Source: G963668345 sp965226215 (GTDB lineage Bacteria; Acidobacteriota; Terriglobia; Bryobacterales; UBA6623). Taken from it: a stretch of 64,000 nucleotides of DNA. Where the stretch lies: contig CBDDCH010000002.1 of assembly GCA_965226215.1 (NCBI GenBank), positions 3,844,001-3,908,000 of the forward strand, in the 5' to 3' direction. Numbering within the stretch: position 1 is the first letter of the stretch; the number at the start of each line of letters is the position of its first letter. Positions 8,448 through 17,503 of the stretch are shown in pieces. The notes beneath the pieces are model-generated. The model did no database searches. It saw only the letters and a list, made by a program, of their open reading frames with translations, and was not told where the DNA came from. The position numbers and the translations under genes were made by a program.

Positions 8448-9641
8448 CTAGCCGGCGTTACCCGCGTCCCCAGTCTTCACCAACCGCGTCTTGTCCGCGC
8501 TCACCAGCTCATACACATTGCCGCGCCACTCGATTTTGCGGGTGATGGCCGAGCGAACGAAAATGTATAGCCAGGTCCACGTTGCGATCGGGACGAACCA
8601 GAAAAAAGCCCAGCCGAAGCGGTCCAGCCAGTCCTCGCGGTCGGGGAACATAAGACGGGCAGCATAGCCCCGCATCGCTCCTTTGCCCATACCGGGGATG
8701 ACGGTGACAACCAAACCGGCGAGACCGAGCGGATTGCCGGAAACGACCATCAACAAGCTGATAAGCATCGCTCCGCAATAGACGATGTGGCTGACGAAGC
8801 CGGCCCACCACAGGCCTCGGCGGTATACGCGGGTGATAATCAACTGGCGAGTGGCCCATTGTAAGAATTCGTCGCCGGAGCAAGCGCCGGTGCCAGCGAC
8901 CATACCCCCGGGAACGAAGCGAATGCCCAGCTTGGCGGCGTTGAGCGCGGAAGACAGACGATAGTCGTCGCTGACGGCGCCTTGCCAGAACTTCCGTAGC
9001 TCCGCTTGCTCAAACACTTCTCTGCGGATACAGGTAGCGCCTCCCCAAGCAAAGTTCTTATCGTTGCTGCTCATGTTGCCGGCGACGGTCGAATTCCACA
9101 CGCTGCGCAGCAGGGGCCAGAAGCCGCCATCTTCGGGGAAATACCAGCGAAAGCCGGTCGTGGCGCCGAGCGAGCGGTCCTCGAGCGGGGCGACGAGGGA
9201 TCGCAACCAAGTGGAGGCGACCTGTCCGTCGGAGTCGGCGAAAACGAAAATTTCACTAGAGGCGCGTGCCTCGTCGACCGCGACGAGCAAGTTGTGCACC
9301 TTTTCGCCTTGACCGTCAGGGGGGTCGCCGGCAATTACGACGCGCACCCGTTCACCGAGCACAGCCTGGGCGGATCTCAGGCCGGGATCCGACTCGCTGC
9401 GTGAAACGAGAATGAATTCGTAATCGGGATAGTCTTGTTCGGCGAGGGTGAGTAAATTCCGGCTGAGGTCGTGCTCGAGACCCTTGACGGGAACGATCAG
9501 AGTAGCCGGAGGATGGTAGTTCGAGGGCGGGTCCTGAAGAGAAGACTGAACGTGTTCAAGGTAGCGCCGGCCGGTGCGTATCGACCAGAAGGTTGCCAGG
9601 GTGGCTGGGATGACAAAGAACCAGAACAGGAACTCCAGCAC
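8448..9641 (-). CDS. GT21-type membrane glycosyltransferase (ceramide glucosyltransferase/HpnI-like)
   Basis: The 397-residue protein has an N-terminal membrane anchor (MLEFLFWFFVIPATLATFW), a GT-A domain with PATLIVPVKGLEHDL, the DXD-like FADSDGQV, and the downstream WQGAVSDDYRLS segment, then a membrane-associated C-terminus with two or more spans. This order matches family GT21 (ceramide glucosyltransferase, hopanoid HpnI). It likely transfers a sugar from a nucleotide donor to a lipid at the inner membrane. No hopanoid genes lie nearby, so the acceptor is open. Confidence 0.85.
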   Translation of the reverse strand: MLEFLFWFFVIPATLATFWSIRTGRRYLEHVQSSLQDPPSNYHPPATLIVPVKGLEHDLSRNLLTLAEQDYPDYEFILVSRSESDPGLRSAQAVLGERVRVVIAGDPPDGQGEKVHNLLVAVDEARASSEIFVFADSDGQVASTWLRSLVAPLEDRSLGATTGFRWYFPEDGGFWPLLRSVWNSTVAGNMSSNDKNFAWGGATCIRREVFEQAELRKFWQGAVSDDYRLSSALNAAKLGIRFVPGGMVAGTGACSGDEFLQWATRQLIITRVYRRGLWWAGFVSHIVYCGAMLISLLMVVSGNPLGLAGLVVTVIPGMGKGAMRGYAARLMFPDREDWLDRFGWAFFWFVPIATWTWLYIFVRSAITRKIEWRGNVYELVSADKTRLVKTGDAGNAG

Positions 9642-9689
9642 CGATCGAGTCTATCACAGGGTCGTTGAGGACACTGGGGGTCGTTGAGG

Positions 9690-11103
9690 GAGATATTGTC
9701 AAATGTTGTGGATGGGCGAGGTCAGGCGGCGTTTTCCTGAACCATCAATCCATCCTTGAAAACCTTTCCCTCTAAGACATGAACAATCACTTCCGAACCG
9801 TTCAGGCGTCGCCAGTGGCGCTCGGCTTGGCGGGCCAGCATGAAGACCATCGTTAACGACGCTTCGCGGCTGCCACAACCCTTCGTTCGTCGCTGCCGCA
9901 AACGGACCGTCGCAAAGGTGGACTCGATCGGGTTCGTCGTCCGCAAGTGCCCCCAGTGCTCGGCCGGAAAGTCGTAGAAAGCCAGCAGCACTTGGCGGTC
10001 TTTTTCCAGGCACTCGACCGCTTTGGGGAACTTCTTCTCGTATAGGTTCTTGAAACGGTCCAGAGCGGCCTCCGCCGTCTGCCGACTCTCGGCAAGATAG
10101 ATGTCGCGCAGCGCCTGCTTGGCTTTGCCCTGCATGCTCTGCGGCAGCTTATTGAGCACGTTGGCCGTCTTGTGGAGCCAGCAGCGTTGCTCACCGGTCG
10201 CCGGATAGACTTTCCGCAGTGCCGCCCAAAACCCCATCGCTCCGTCGCCCACCGCCAACTTCGGCGGCAGCTCGAGCCCCTGCCGTTTCAAGTCCTCCAG
10301 CAACTCCTGCCACGACAGTTCGCTTTCGCGAAAGCCGTCGTGCACCGCCAGCAGTTGCTTGCGACCGTCTTCGAGTGCTCCCATCACAACCAGCAAACAC
10401 TGCCGTTCATCGTCCAGACGAACATTCGAGTAGATGCCATCGGCCCAAATGTAAACAAACCGCTGGCCGCTGAGGTCACGCTTTGACCAAGCCTCGTACT
10501 CGCGGCGCCAGACGTCTTTGAGACGCACCACCGTCGTCGCCGACAGGCCCGGAGCGTCGGGCCCCAGCAAGGCCTCCAGCGCTTCGCTGAAATCTCCCGT
10601 CGAGATCCCTTTCAGGTACAACCAGGGGATCAACTCCTCCACACTCTTCGTGCGCCGCAGATACGGCGGCAGGATCTGGGAAGTGAAACGAAAGCGCCGG
10701 CCCTGCTCATCGACTCGGCGATCGTCGACCCGCGGCGCCTGGATCTTCAGCTGACCCACGCCGCTGACGATGGTGCGCTCGCGGGCGTGACCGTTGCGCA
10801 CCACCAGCCGCCGGCCGTCCTGGTCGACTTCGTGCTGATGCGTTTCGATGTAGGCGGTCACTTCGGCTTCCACGGCCTTGACGAGCATCTGGCGCGCTCC
10901 TTGGCGCAGCACCTCATCCAAGGGCGAGCGTTCCTTTCCATCAATGACTTGGGGGTTGACTTGACTGCTGCTCTCAGCAGCTTCACACTGACTCATGGCG
11001 TATCCTCCTTGTTCCTTTCCAGAAAACGATTGAGTTGCTTCCTCAATCGTCAGGATACGCCGCCTCCCCTCAGAGGCTCATCCACAACTTCTGGTTATAG
11101 CTC
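9690..11103 (-). mobile_element. IS256-family insertion sequence, 1414 bp
   Basis: The element is flanked by a 9-bp direct repeat TCGTTGAGG (9681-9689 and 11104-11112), within the 8-9 bp expected for IS256. Imperfect terminal inverted repeats of about 28 bp share a GTTGTGGATG core near each end. It contains one intact transposase gene. The duplication is less certain than usual because the target is itself a tandem repeat. Intact reading frame and clear ends imply recent insertion. Confidence 0.88.
9722..10996 (-). CDS. IS256-family transposase (Mutator-like)
   Basis: The 424-residue transposase matches IS256: N-terminal helical region ending in QGARQMLVKAVEAEVTAYIE, the first catalytic Asp in VYIWADGIYSNVR, the second in KLAVGDGAMGFW, the conserved RCWLHKTANVLNKLP segment and the Glu-containing RTTNPIESTFATVRLRQRR motif near the C-terminus. 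A strong ribosome binding site (AAGGAGGA) lies just upstream of the ATG at 10996. The frame is complete, so it may be active. Confidence 0.95.
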   Translation of the reverse strand: MSQCEAAESSSQVNPQVIDGKERSPLDEVLRQGARQMLVKAVEAEVTAYIETHQHEVDQDGRRLVVRNGHARERTIVSGVGQLKIQAPRVDDRRVDEQGRRFRFTSQILPPYLRRTKSVEELIPWLYLKGISTGDFSEALEALLGPDAPGLSATTVVRLKDVWRREYEAWSKRDLSGQRFVYIWADGIYSNVRLDDERQCLLVVMGALEDGRKQLLAVHDGFRESELSWQELLEDLKRQGLELPPKLAVGDGAMGFWAALRKVYPATGEQRCWLHKTANVLNKLPQSMQGKAKQALRDIYLAESRQTAEAALDRFKNLYEKKFPKAVECLEKDRQVLLAFYDFPAEHWGHLRTTNPIESTFATVRLRQRRTKGCGSREASLTMVFMLARQAERHWRRLNGSEVIVHVLEGKVFKDGLMVQENAA

Positions 11104-11176
11104 TCGTTGAGGACACTGGGGGTCGTTGAGGACACTGTTCCCCTGAAGACGCCAAGTTGTCAAGCAGCCACTTGGT

Positions 11177-13120
11177 TCAGGCGCTGGCTTCGAGTTTTGC
11201 GGTCAGTTCCTCCCAGGCCTGCTCGCGGGCCTGGATGCGCTCTCGGCACTGCTCCATCCGGACGGTGATCTCGGCAGTGCGTTGGTGGTCCTTGTAGGAT
11301 TCAGTCAGCTGCCGTTGCAGCTCGGCGACCTCGGATTCCAGACCGCTGATCTCTCCTTCAAGCTCCGCGACCTGGCCACGAAGACGCTCGGCTTGCATAG
11401 GGTTCATCCGCGCGGCCTTCTTTGGCAAGTTCGTATCGTTTTCGCTTGGGCTGGCCTCGCCGGCCGGCAGCCTCAGCAATCCGCTCGCCGTCACGTGCTG
11501 TTGGGGCGACTCTTGCCGGCGGTTTGTTTGCCAAAGATAGTCTTCGTAGTTGCCCGGGAAAATCTCGACGCCGCCACCGCCCACCGAGAAAACCTTGGTG
11601 GCAAGTTTGTCGATGAAGTAGCGGTCGTGGGAGACGAAAATGATCGTTCCACTGAAGTCGAGCAGACTACGAAGCAACACCTCTTTAGCCCGCAGATCAA
11701 GATGGTTTGTAGGCTCATCGAGCAAGAGGAAATTGCTCGGTCTGACGAGCATGCGGGCCAGAGCATAGCGATTCCGCTCTCCACCCGATAGAACGCCGAT
11801 GGTTTTGAAAACATCGTCGCCGGAAAACAAGAAGCATCCGAGGAGGCTCCGCAGCTCGCTGTCGCCCGAGCGAGCAGCCAATCGAGCCAGATCATCGAAC
11901 ATCGACACGTTGGGATCCAACTCCTTGTACTGGTCTTGGGCGAAGTAATCCACCTCGACGTTGTGCCCAACGATACGTTGCCCTTGAGTAAGGTGTTCGC
12001 CCCCGGCCAGTAGACGAATCAGCGTCGACTTTCCGGCCCCGTTGGGCCCAATCAACGCGATGCGGTCCCGGCGTTCAATGATGAAGCTAAGATTAGAAAA
12101 AACCTCGTGGGGTCCGTAAGTCTTGGCCACATGCTGGAACTCCATGACGATGCGGCCGCCGGCCTTCGGCTGTGGAAACTGGAAGCGGACCGTGCTTTCT
12201 TCCTCGGGTAGTTCGATTCGCTCGATCTTGGCCAGCTGTTTGACGCGGCTCTGCACCTGCACGGCCTTAGTCGCCTTGTAGCGAAATCGGCTAATGAACG
12301 ATTCAAGATGGCGAATGTGGTCCTGCTGATTCTTATAGGCGGCCTGGACTTGCTCGATCCGCTGTTGCCTCAAGCTCTCGTAGCGGGAGTAATTTCCGGC
12401 GTAGAAGTGAACTTTCCGGTTCCAGATTTCGACGATCCTCTTGACCGTGGCGTCGATAAAATAGCGGTCGTGCGAGACGAGAATAAAGGCGAAAGGGTAT
12501 TGCTCGAGATATCCCTCCAGCCAGTCGCGGGTTTCGAGGTCGAGGTGATTCGTCGGTTCGTCGAGAAGCAGCAGGTTTGGTTTCTCGAGCAGCAGCTTCG
12601 CCAGCGCGATTCGCATCTGCCAGCCGCCGGAAAACTCTTCCGTCTTTCGGTCCCAGTCCTGTTTCGTGAAGCCAAGACCCGCCAGCACGGCAGCCACCTG
12701 CGCCTCTTTGGAGTACCCCTCAAGGACGTGATAACGGTCGTGAACCCACTGGTAGCGCTTGGCGACAGCGCCATATTCCGTGCTCTTGGGATCGAGAGAC
12801 GACATCTTGTCCGTTAACTGGGTCTGTTCGCTCTCCAGTGCTAGGACCTCGTCGAACACCGCCACGCATTCGTCGAAAACCGTGCGCCCCGAGAGCGACA
12901 GACCATCCTGCGGCAAATAGCCTATGCGCAAGTTCTTCTGCCGGCTGACACGTCCCTGGTCGAGGGTCTCGAGGCCGGCAAGAATCTTCAGCAGGGTTGT
13001 CTTACCGCTACCGTTGGCGCCGACGATGCCGATCCGAGCCTGGGGCGTGATGAGCCAGTCTAGGCCTTCAAACAGCACCTTCTCGCCGTAGCGGATTGAA
13101 GCAGCGGTGAGCTGAATCAT
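11177..13120 (-). CDS. ABC-F family ATP-binding protein
   Basis: Two ABC domains are fused in 647 residues with no membrane segments: Walker A GANGSGKT near residue 34, signature EEFSGGWQMRIALAK, Walker B LLLLDEPTNHLD, then a linker rich in charged residues (about 245-315), a second Walker A GPNGAGKS, signature VLSGGERNRYALARM and another LLLDEPTNHLD. A C-terminal coiled coil (about 575-645) follows. This is the layout of ABC-F proteins such as Uup/YbiT/YheS, which act on ribosomes in translation or quality control rather than in transport. The exact subfamily and whether it gives antibiotic resistance cannot be told. Confidence 0.92.
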   Translation of the reverse strand: MIQLTAASIRYGEKVLFEGLDWLITPQARIGIVGANGSGKTTLLKILAGLETLDQGRVSRQKNLRIGYLPQDGLSLSGRTVFDECVAVFDEVLALESEQTQLTDKMSSLDPKSTEYGAVAKRYQWVHDRYHVLEGYSKEAQVAAVLAGLGFTKQDWDRKTEEFSGGWQMRIALAKLLLEKPNLLLLDEPTNHLDLETRDWLEGYLEQYPFAFILVSHDRYFIDATVKRIVEIWNRKVHFYAGNYSRYESLRQQRIEQVQAAYKNQQDHIRHLESFISRFRYKATKAVQVQSRVKQLAKIERIELPEEESTVRFQFPQPKAGGRIVMEFQHVAKTYGPHEVFSNLSFIIERRDRIALIGPNGAGKSTLIRLLAGGEHLTQGQRIVGHNVEVDYFAQDQYKELDPNVSMFDDLARLAARSGDSELRSLLGCFLFSGDDVFKTIGVLSGGERNRYALARMLVRPSNFLLLDEPTNHLDLRAKEVLLRSLLDFSGTIIFVSHDRYFIDKLATKVFSVGGGGVEIFPGNYEDYLWQTNRRQESPQQHVTASGLLRLPAGEASPSENDTNLPKKAARMNPMQAERLRGQVAELEGEISGLESEVAELQRQLTESYKDHQRTAEITVRMEQCRERIQAREQAWEELTAKLEASA

Positions 13121-13480
13121 ATTTTTCAGTGTAGCGTTGGGATCTCGCGGCGGTCGGGCGGCTATGGTAAGCCCTGTAGCGGGACCAAGCGGTTTTCAGA
13201 TCCGGCGGGTGTTGTAGAACAACGCGAATCTTACATCGAAGTGGAGTGAGGGCGCTTAAAAGGCCACGAATCTGGGAAAAGCTCAGATGGCCGCGCTACA
13301 CAAGGCTGAGAGTCGGCACAGTCTTGGGGGGCGAATAGATAGCTCACGAGCAGCAAGCGACAGTCCATGAAGCGCACGGGGACTTTGGGTACCGGCTTGG
13401 TTCCAAGGCATTCCAGGCGGAACCCAAGATGTACAGCTTGACGGATTGAAGAAGCGCGGATGATGAACCGGTCGGTTGCG
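13121..13480. other. gene-free stretch
   Basis: No credible reading frame or RNA gene. It carries the 18-bp word CTCAGATGGCCGCGCTAC (13282-13299) also found at 1168-1185. Confidence 0.45.
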
Positions 13481-14590
13481 CTAGCCCTTGGAGTCGCGGA
13501 CCTCGATGACAAGCTGAAGGCCCCGTTCGCGATTCAATTGGACGGTGAAGTCCATGTCTACTTGGCCCAGGGTCACGCGGTTGTGCTTGCCTTCGGCGGT
13601 TACAAAGTGGAGCACCCCTCCCTGCAACCAGTGCTCTTGGGAAGTGTAGATGGGCCCGCCCTTGAGAGCGATCAAGTAGTAGACGGGTTCGTTTGAAATC
13701 TCAGCCGGCGGAGTGGGTGTGTCTGTTGATATGTCGACCTGCTCGACCCCCGATCCCGCGCCGGCTTCGGAATCAGTCGGCCGCACTTCGTAGATCTTGG
13801 CGTTGGCGGCGGCAACTTCAGACGGCCGTCCCGGAATCACATGTTGCGCGTAGGAGCGGGTGACCGTCACGGGTTCGACTTCCGATATGTAGGTCCGACT
13901 ATAGTCGACGTCATATCCTCGGTAGTCGTCGTATCCATAGCCATAAGGGAAGACCACTGTAGGGACGCCGAAGCGGTGCCCATGGTGCTTGTTGAAGCCG
14001 CGCCCTTGCCCAAACCGGAGGCCGTTCCGCCGGAATTTATCCCGATGGATGAACCCGACGGCGGATCCACCAATTGTCGGGATGGCCGGCGCGATCGGAT
14101 TGCTGGGCGAGCGGGGTCTACGATGAGGGTTCAGGAACACTTGGTCTGTGAGAGGCTCGCTATGGGATCCCCTTACCGCGTGAGAACGGGTCTTTCCCTT
14201 CCCGGAGCCGGTGCCCGGTCTCGCCGGAAAGCCACGCATGGATCCGCCTCTGATACCACGGGAACGAACACCGCCCCCTCGGACCCCGCTTGACGCCATC
14301 CCCCCGGCTCGCACACCACCAGCTCGAACACCGCCACCACGCGTGCCTCCGCCGCGCACACCTCCGGCCGAGGAGAAACCTTGACCGTACGCCTCACCGG
14401 TGCACACGAGACCCACGGCCAAGCTTAGAACCCCAACCACACGGGATGACTTTGCGACGGACACGGTTGCTGCCACCCTCAGCGTAGCGCGAAACCGAGC
14501 TACTGACAACCTTTGACTTGAACTTTGCACGGCTTGGACTTTGACCCAGTCGCCCCGGGGCGTTGCGAGGTCTGCCGCCAACCGATGCAC
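13481..14590 (-). CDS. secreted Gly/Arg-rich hypothetical protein
   Basis: The longest form has 369 residues, but a GTG at 14464, preceded by GAGGGTGG, is a more likely start as it opens on a signal peptide (VVGVLSLAVGLVCTGEAYG). After the signal come about ten short GGVRGGG/GGVRAGG-type repeats, a His/Gly/Tyr-rich stretch (FGVPTVVFPYGYGYDDYRGY) and a folded-looking C-terminus ending VYYLIALKGGPIYTSQEHWL and LVIEVRDSKG. It is probably exported and cell-surface or periplasmic. I do not recognise the family. It is divergent from the PfkB gene and probably shares its promoter region. Confidence 0.6.
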   Translation of the reverse strand: MHRLAADLATPRGDWVKVQAVQSSSQRLSVARFRATLRVAATVSVAKSSRVVGVLSLAVGLVCTGEAYGQGFSSAGGVRGGGTRGGGVRAGGVRAGGMASSGVRGGGVRSRGIRGGSMRGFPARPGTGSGKGKTRSHAVRGSHSEPLTDQVFLNPHRRPRSPSNPIAPAIPTIGGSAVGFIHRDKFRRNGLRFGQGRGFNKHHGHRFGVPTVVFPYGYGYDDYRGYDVDYSRTYISEVEPVTVTRSYAQHVIPGRPSEVAAANAKIYEVRPTDSEAGAGSGVEQVDISTDTPTPPAEISNEPVYYLIALKGGPIYTSQEHWLQGGVLHFVTAEGKHNRVTLGQVDMDFTVQLNRERGLQLVIEVRDSKG

Positions 14591-14630
14591 CCGTTTGCGA
14601 CCTTTCGAGCGCTACGATAGAGTGAACATC

Positions 14631-15584
14631 ATGTCGCAGTCATTCGATGTTGTCGGAGTCGGCCTAAACGCAACAGATACCGTGTTGCTCGTACCGCACC
14701 TACCGGGCTACGGAGGCAAAACTGCCTTTCAAAGGGAGATATTCAGCCCCGGAGGGCAGGTAGCCACTGCCATGGTTACTTGCCAAAAGCTCGGGCTGCG
14801 CGCCAAGTACATCGGCTCGGTCGGAGACGATCAGAGAGGCGAAATTCAGATCGAGAGCCTGCAGGAGAGCGGCGTGGATATCGAGGATGTGCAGAGACGG
14901 GAGAATTGCCCCAACCAGTCGGCGTATATCCTTGTGGACCAAAGCACCGGCGAGCGAACGATCTTCTGGTACCGCGACGATTGCTTGCGTATTGATCCCG
15001 ACCACATTACGCCGGAGAAGATTACCTGTGCCCGGCTGCTGCACATCGACGGTCACGACACGACTGCTGTCGAGCGGGCCGCTCGTATAGCGCACGAAGC
15101 GGGAATACCCGTGACCGTGGATGTGGATACGATCTACCACGGCTTTGACCGCGTCCTACCCTACGTCGATTACTTGATTGCCAGCACGGAGTTCCCCGGA
15201 CGATGGACGAACGAGAGAGATCCTTTCCGCGCGTTGGAAATCATCCGCAAGGAATTCGGCATCCGAGTCGCGGCCATGACGCTGGGGGCCCACGGCGCGC
15301 TGGCGCTGGAGGACGGCAAGTTCCACTATTCACCGGCCTTTGTCGTCAATTGCGTCGATACGACAGGAGCCGGTGACGTCTTTCATGGGGCGTTTTGCTA
15401 TGCCGTTCTCGAGAGCTATCCGCTCGACCAGGCGCTGGATTTTTCCAACGCCATGGCGGCCCTTAGCTGCAAGGCGCTAGGAGCAAGGGGCGGAATTCGG
15501 ACTCGCCCGGAGGCGGAAGAATTAGTCAGCTCCGGTGAGCGGCGCGTGAGCGAGGAGTATCAAAGTTCCGGATCAAAGGCTTGA
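14631..15584 (+). CDS. PfkB-family carbohydrate kinase
   Basis: The frame opens at 14541, but the ATG at 14631 begins the conserved MSQSFDVVGVGLNATDTV strand and is preferred. The 317-residue product has the N-terminal PfkB signature GGQVATAMVTCQKLG and the C-terminal DTTGAGDVFHGAF (D243-F255), where D249 is the catalytic base. It phosphorylates a sugar or related small molecule with ATP. The conserved N-terminal GGK loop (YGGKTAF) resembles fructosamine-kinase/ribokinase-like members. The rhomboid gene starts seven bases after the stop, suggesting an operon. Substrate unknown. Confidence 0.88.
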   Translation: MSQSFDVVGVGLNATDTVLLVPHLPGYGGKTAFQREIFSPGGQVATAMVTCQKLGLRAKYIGSVGDDQRGEIQIESLQESGVDIEDVQRRENCPNQSAYILVDQSTGERTIFWYRDDCLRIDPDHITPEKITCARLLHIDGHDTTAVERAARIAHEAGIPVTVDVDTIYHGFDRVLPYVDYLIASTEFPGRWTNERDPFRALEIIRKEFGIRVAAMTLGAHGALALEDGKFHYSPAFVVNCVDTTGAGDVFHGAFCYAVLESYPLDQALDFSNAMAALSCKALGARGGIRTRPEAEELVSSGERRVSEEYQSSGSKA

Positions 15585-15591
15585 GGGCTCC

Positions 15592-16293
15592 ATGATCCCG
15601 ATCCGTGACGATGCTCCACGCTTGAGCTTTCCTCACGTCACAGTAGTGTTGATCGTCTTCAACGTCGCGGTCTTCCTCTATCAGTGGTCGCTGAGTGTTG
15701 CATCCCCAGCCGCCGGTCAAGCTTTTGTCGAGACGTTTGGCGCGATTCCCCTCCGCGTACTCGCGTCGGCGACCGGTCGTTATCCCGTCGTCGAAGGGAT
15801 AACACCGTTGTTCACGTCGATCTTTCTGCACGGCGGCTGGTTCCACCTGATCGGAAACATGTGGTTTCTGTGGATCTTTGGTGACAACATCGAGGACGAA
15901 TTGGGGCACTTCGCGTACCTGGCCTTTTACTTGGGATGCGGTTTATTGGCTTCCTTGGCACACTTTTTCGCTAATCCGCACTCCACGATTCCTGCTGTGG
16001 GCGCCAGCGGAGCCATCGCTGGCGTGATGGGCGCCTATATGATCCGCTTTCCTTGGGCACGAGTCGTAACTTTAATACCGCTGTTTTTCTTCCTCACGAC
16101 CATCGAGGTCCCAGCGATCTTGATGCTGTTTTACTGGTTTGCGATCCAGTTTTTCAGCGGTGCCATGTCGTTGGGACAGGACTCAATGGGAGGAGTGGCT
16201 TGGTGGGCCCATATAGGCGGGTTTGTGGCAGGCGCCATACTCATCTGGTCCCGGCCACGGCGCCGACGGCTTCGGCAGGCCTACTATCGCTGA
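15592..16293 (+). CDS. rhomboid-family intramembrane serine protease
   Basis: The 233-residue protein has about six to seven membrane helices. Family landmarks are HGGWFHLIGNMWFLWIFG (H85 and N89 of the HxxxN motif), the catalytic serine S139 in GASGAIAGV, and the catalytic histidine H207 in WWAHIGGF. Rhomboids cleave single-span membrane proteins within the lipid bilayer. It probably forms a unit with the upstream PfkB kinase. Targets cannot be inferred. Confidence 0.93.
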   Translation: MIPIRDDAPRLSFPHVTVVLIVFNVAVFLYQWSLSVASPAAGQAFVETFGAIPLRVLASATGRYPVVEGITPLFTSIFLHGGWFHLIGNMWFLWIFGDNIEDELGHFAYLAFYLGCGLLASLAHFFANPHSTIPAVGASGAIAGVMGAYMIRFPWARVVTLIPLFFFLTTIEVPAILMLFYWFAIQFFSGAMSLGQDSMGGVAWWAHIGGFVAGAILIWSRPRRRRLRQAYYR

Positions 16294-16305
16294 TGGATTC
16301 CTCCA

Positions 16306-16484
16306 GCCCGCTTTTCTCACCACGTGGCGAGGCGAAGTGCGTGAGAGGCCTGTCAGTGCAAGGGGCGCGACGCTCGGCGCGCGGAGGTGTACTTGAACAG
16401 TACGTTGAGCACGACGAGCAAGCGCAACGAAGTAATGGCGGGTCTATCGCGTGCTTCGACCGTCAGGTGGTGAGAAATGCGGGC
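16306..16484. repeat. 179-bp element with 18-bp terminal inverted repeats
   Basis: GCCCGCTTTTCTCACCAC (16306-16323) matches the reverse complement of 16467-16484 at 17 of 18 positions. The interior has no reading frame. The right end overlaps the annotated ATG of the glutaredoxin gene. A looser relative with CCGCTTTTCTCAC at one end and GGTGAGAAA at the other spans about 20326-20456, and the CTTTTCTCAC word recurs at about 42944, so this may be a non-autonomous mobile or structured family. Confidence 0.6.
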
Positions 16485-16746
16485 TAGCCTGCCTGCGACC
16501 GCGAAACCGCGGGTGACCCTTTACACACGACAACGTTGTCATCTCTGTGAAGAAGTAAAACATCAGCTTGCTTTGCTGCGGCGCAGGGCTGATTTCGAAA
16601 TCCAAGAGGTGAACATCGACAAATCAAAAGAGCTGCGAGAACGCTACAACGAACGAGTTCCCGTGGTGGCAGTCAACGGACGGGAGGTGTTCGAATACCG
16701 CCTTGACGCGGATCGCTTTCTAAAGCTTCTAAGGGCCGGGGCGTGA
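16477..16746 (+). CDS. glutaredoxin-like thioredoxin-fold protein
   Basis: The 89-residue protein has beta-alpha-beta layout with VTLYTRQRCHLCEE, giving a CHLC redox motif, and the cis-Pro segment RVPVVAVNG. This is the DUF836/glutaredoxin-like family. It probably handles thiol-disulfide exchange in the cytoplasm. The ATG at 16477 lies in a repeat, so the GTG at 16513, immediately ahead of TLYTRQ, may be the true start. It is followed after seven bases by bshB1, whose product makes bacillithiol; a bacilliredoxin-like role is attractive but inferred from position alone. Confidence 0.8.
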   Translation: MRASLPATAKPRVTLYTRQRCHLCEEVKHQLALLRRRADFEIQEVNIDKSKELRERYNERVPVVAVNGREVFEYRLDADRFLKLLRAGA

Positions 16747-16753
16747 GGGAGCC

Positions 16754-17473
16754 ATGATGAGCTCGTCCATCGAGATTCTCGCTATTGCTGCTCATCCTGA
16801 TGACGTCGAACAGACCTGCGCCGGCACTTTGATTCGCATGGCGGAGCAAGGTTACCGCACCGAGGTGCTCGACCTGACCGCCGGTGAGATGGGCACCCGG
16901 GGCAGTGAGGAAGAACGAGCGTCGGAGGCCGCCGCCGCCGCCAAGGAAATGCTGCTGGCGGAACGCCACAACCTCCATCTGCCCGACGCGAAGCTGGAAA
17001 ACACGCTTGAAGCGCGACTTGCGATCGCCCAGAAGATCCGGGACCTGCGGCCACATGTTGTGGTCCTTCCTTACTGGCAGGCCCGCCATCCCGATCATTA
17101 TCGGTGCTCGCAGTTAGGATACGAGGCGTGTTTCCTGGCGGGCCTTAGGAAAGCGGACCTCGAGGGCGAACCCCACCGGCCAGCGAAGATTGTCTACGCT
17201 TCGCTCTACGCTGACGTCAGGCCGAGCTTCGTAGTAGACATCAGTGCACAGTTTGAACGTCGACTGAAGGCCTTACTGTGCTACCACTCCCAGTTTGAGA
17301 CCCAGGCCAAGGGATCGGATGTATTCCCAGCGTCAGCGCAGATCACCCAACGCGTGCGGGCGGCGGCCCGTTACTACGGAATGCTGATCGACGTGGAGTA
17401 CGGCGAGCCCTACGTTGTGAAAGAGATGCTGCGCGTCGGCGACATCGCTCGCATGGGCGTCAGAAGCATGTAA
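16754..17473 (+). CDS. bshB1: BshB1-type bacillithiol biosynthesis deacetylase
   Basis: The 239-residue PIG-L/LmbE-fold protein has the zinc motif AAHPDDVE (H14, D16, D17) and the second metal site HPDH at 112-115. Together with YRTEVLDLTAGEMGTRG after the first motif this matches BshB1, which deacetylates GlcNAc-malate to GlcN-malate in bacillithiol synthesis. bshA and bshC are not in the window. The related amidase Mca and other LmbE proteins are alternatives, but the TAGEMGTRG segment favours BshB1. It sits directly behind the glutaredoxin-like gene. Confidence 0.85.
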   Translation: MMSSSIEILAIAAHPDDVEQTCAGTLIRMAEQGYRTEVLDLTAGEMGTRGSEEERASEAAAAAKEMLLAERHNLHLPDAKLENTLEARLAIAQKIRDLRPHVVVLPYWQARHPDHYRCSQLGYEACFLAGLRKADLEGEPHRPAKIVYASLYADVRPSFVVDISAQFERRLKALLCYHSQFETQAKGSDVFPASAQITQRVRAAARYYGMLIDVEYGEPYVVKEMLRVGDIARMGVRSM

Positions 17474-17503
17474 GCTACGTTCCCGAGGCGGACAATTGAG
17501 GAC

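Larger units (their letters stand above)
9662..11140. repeat. 19-bp tandem repeat split by an IS256 element
   Basis: Units TCGTTGAGGACACTGGGGG run 9662-9680, continue as TCGTTGAGG at 9681-9689, resume at 11104-11122 after the insertion, and end with TCGTTGAGGACACTG from 11123. Removing the IS and one 9-bp duplication restores about three head-to-tail units. The repeats may be the end of an older mobile element, but nothing else supports that. Confidence 0.7.
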
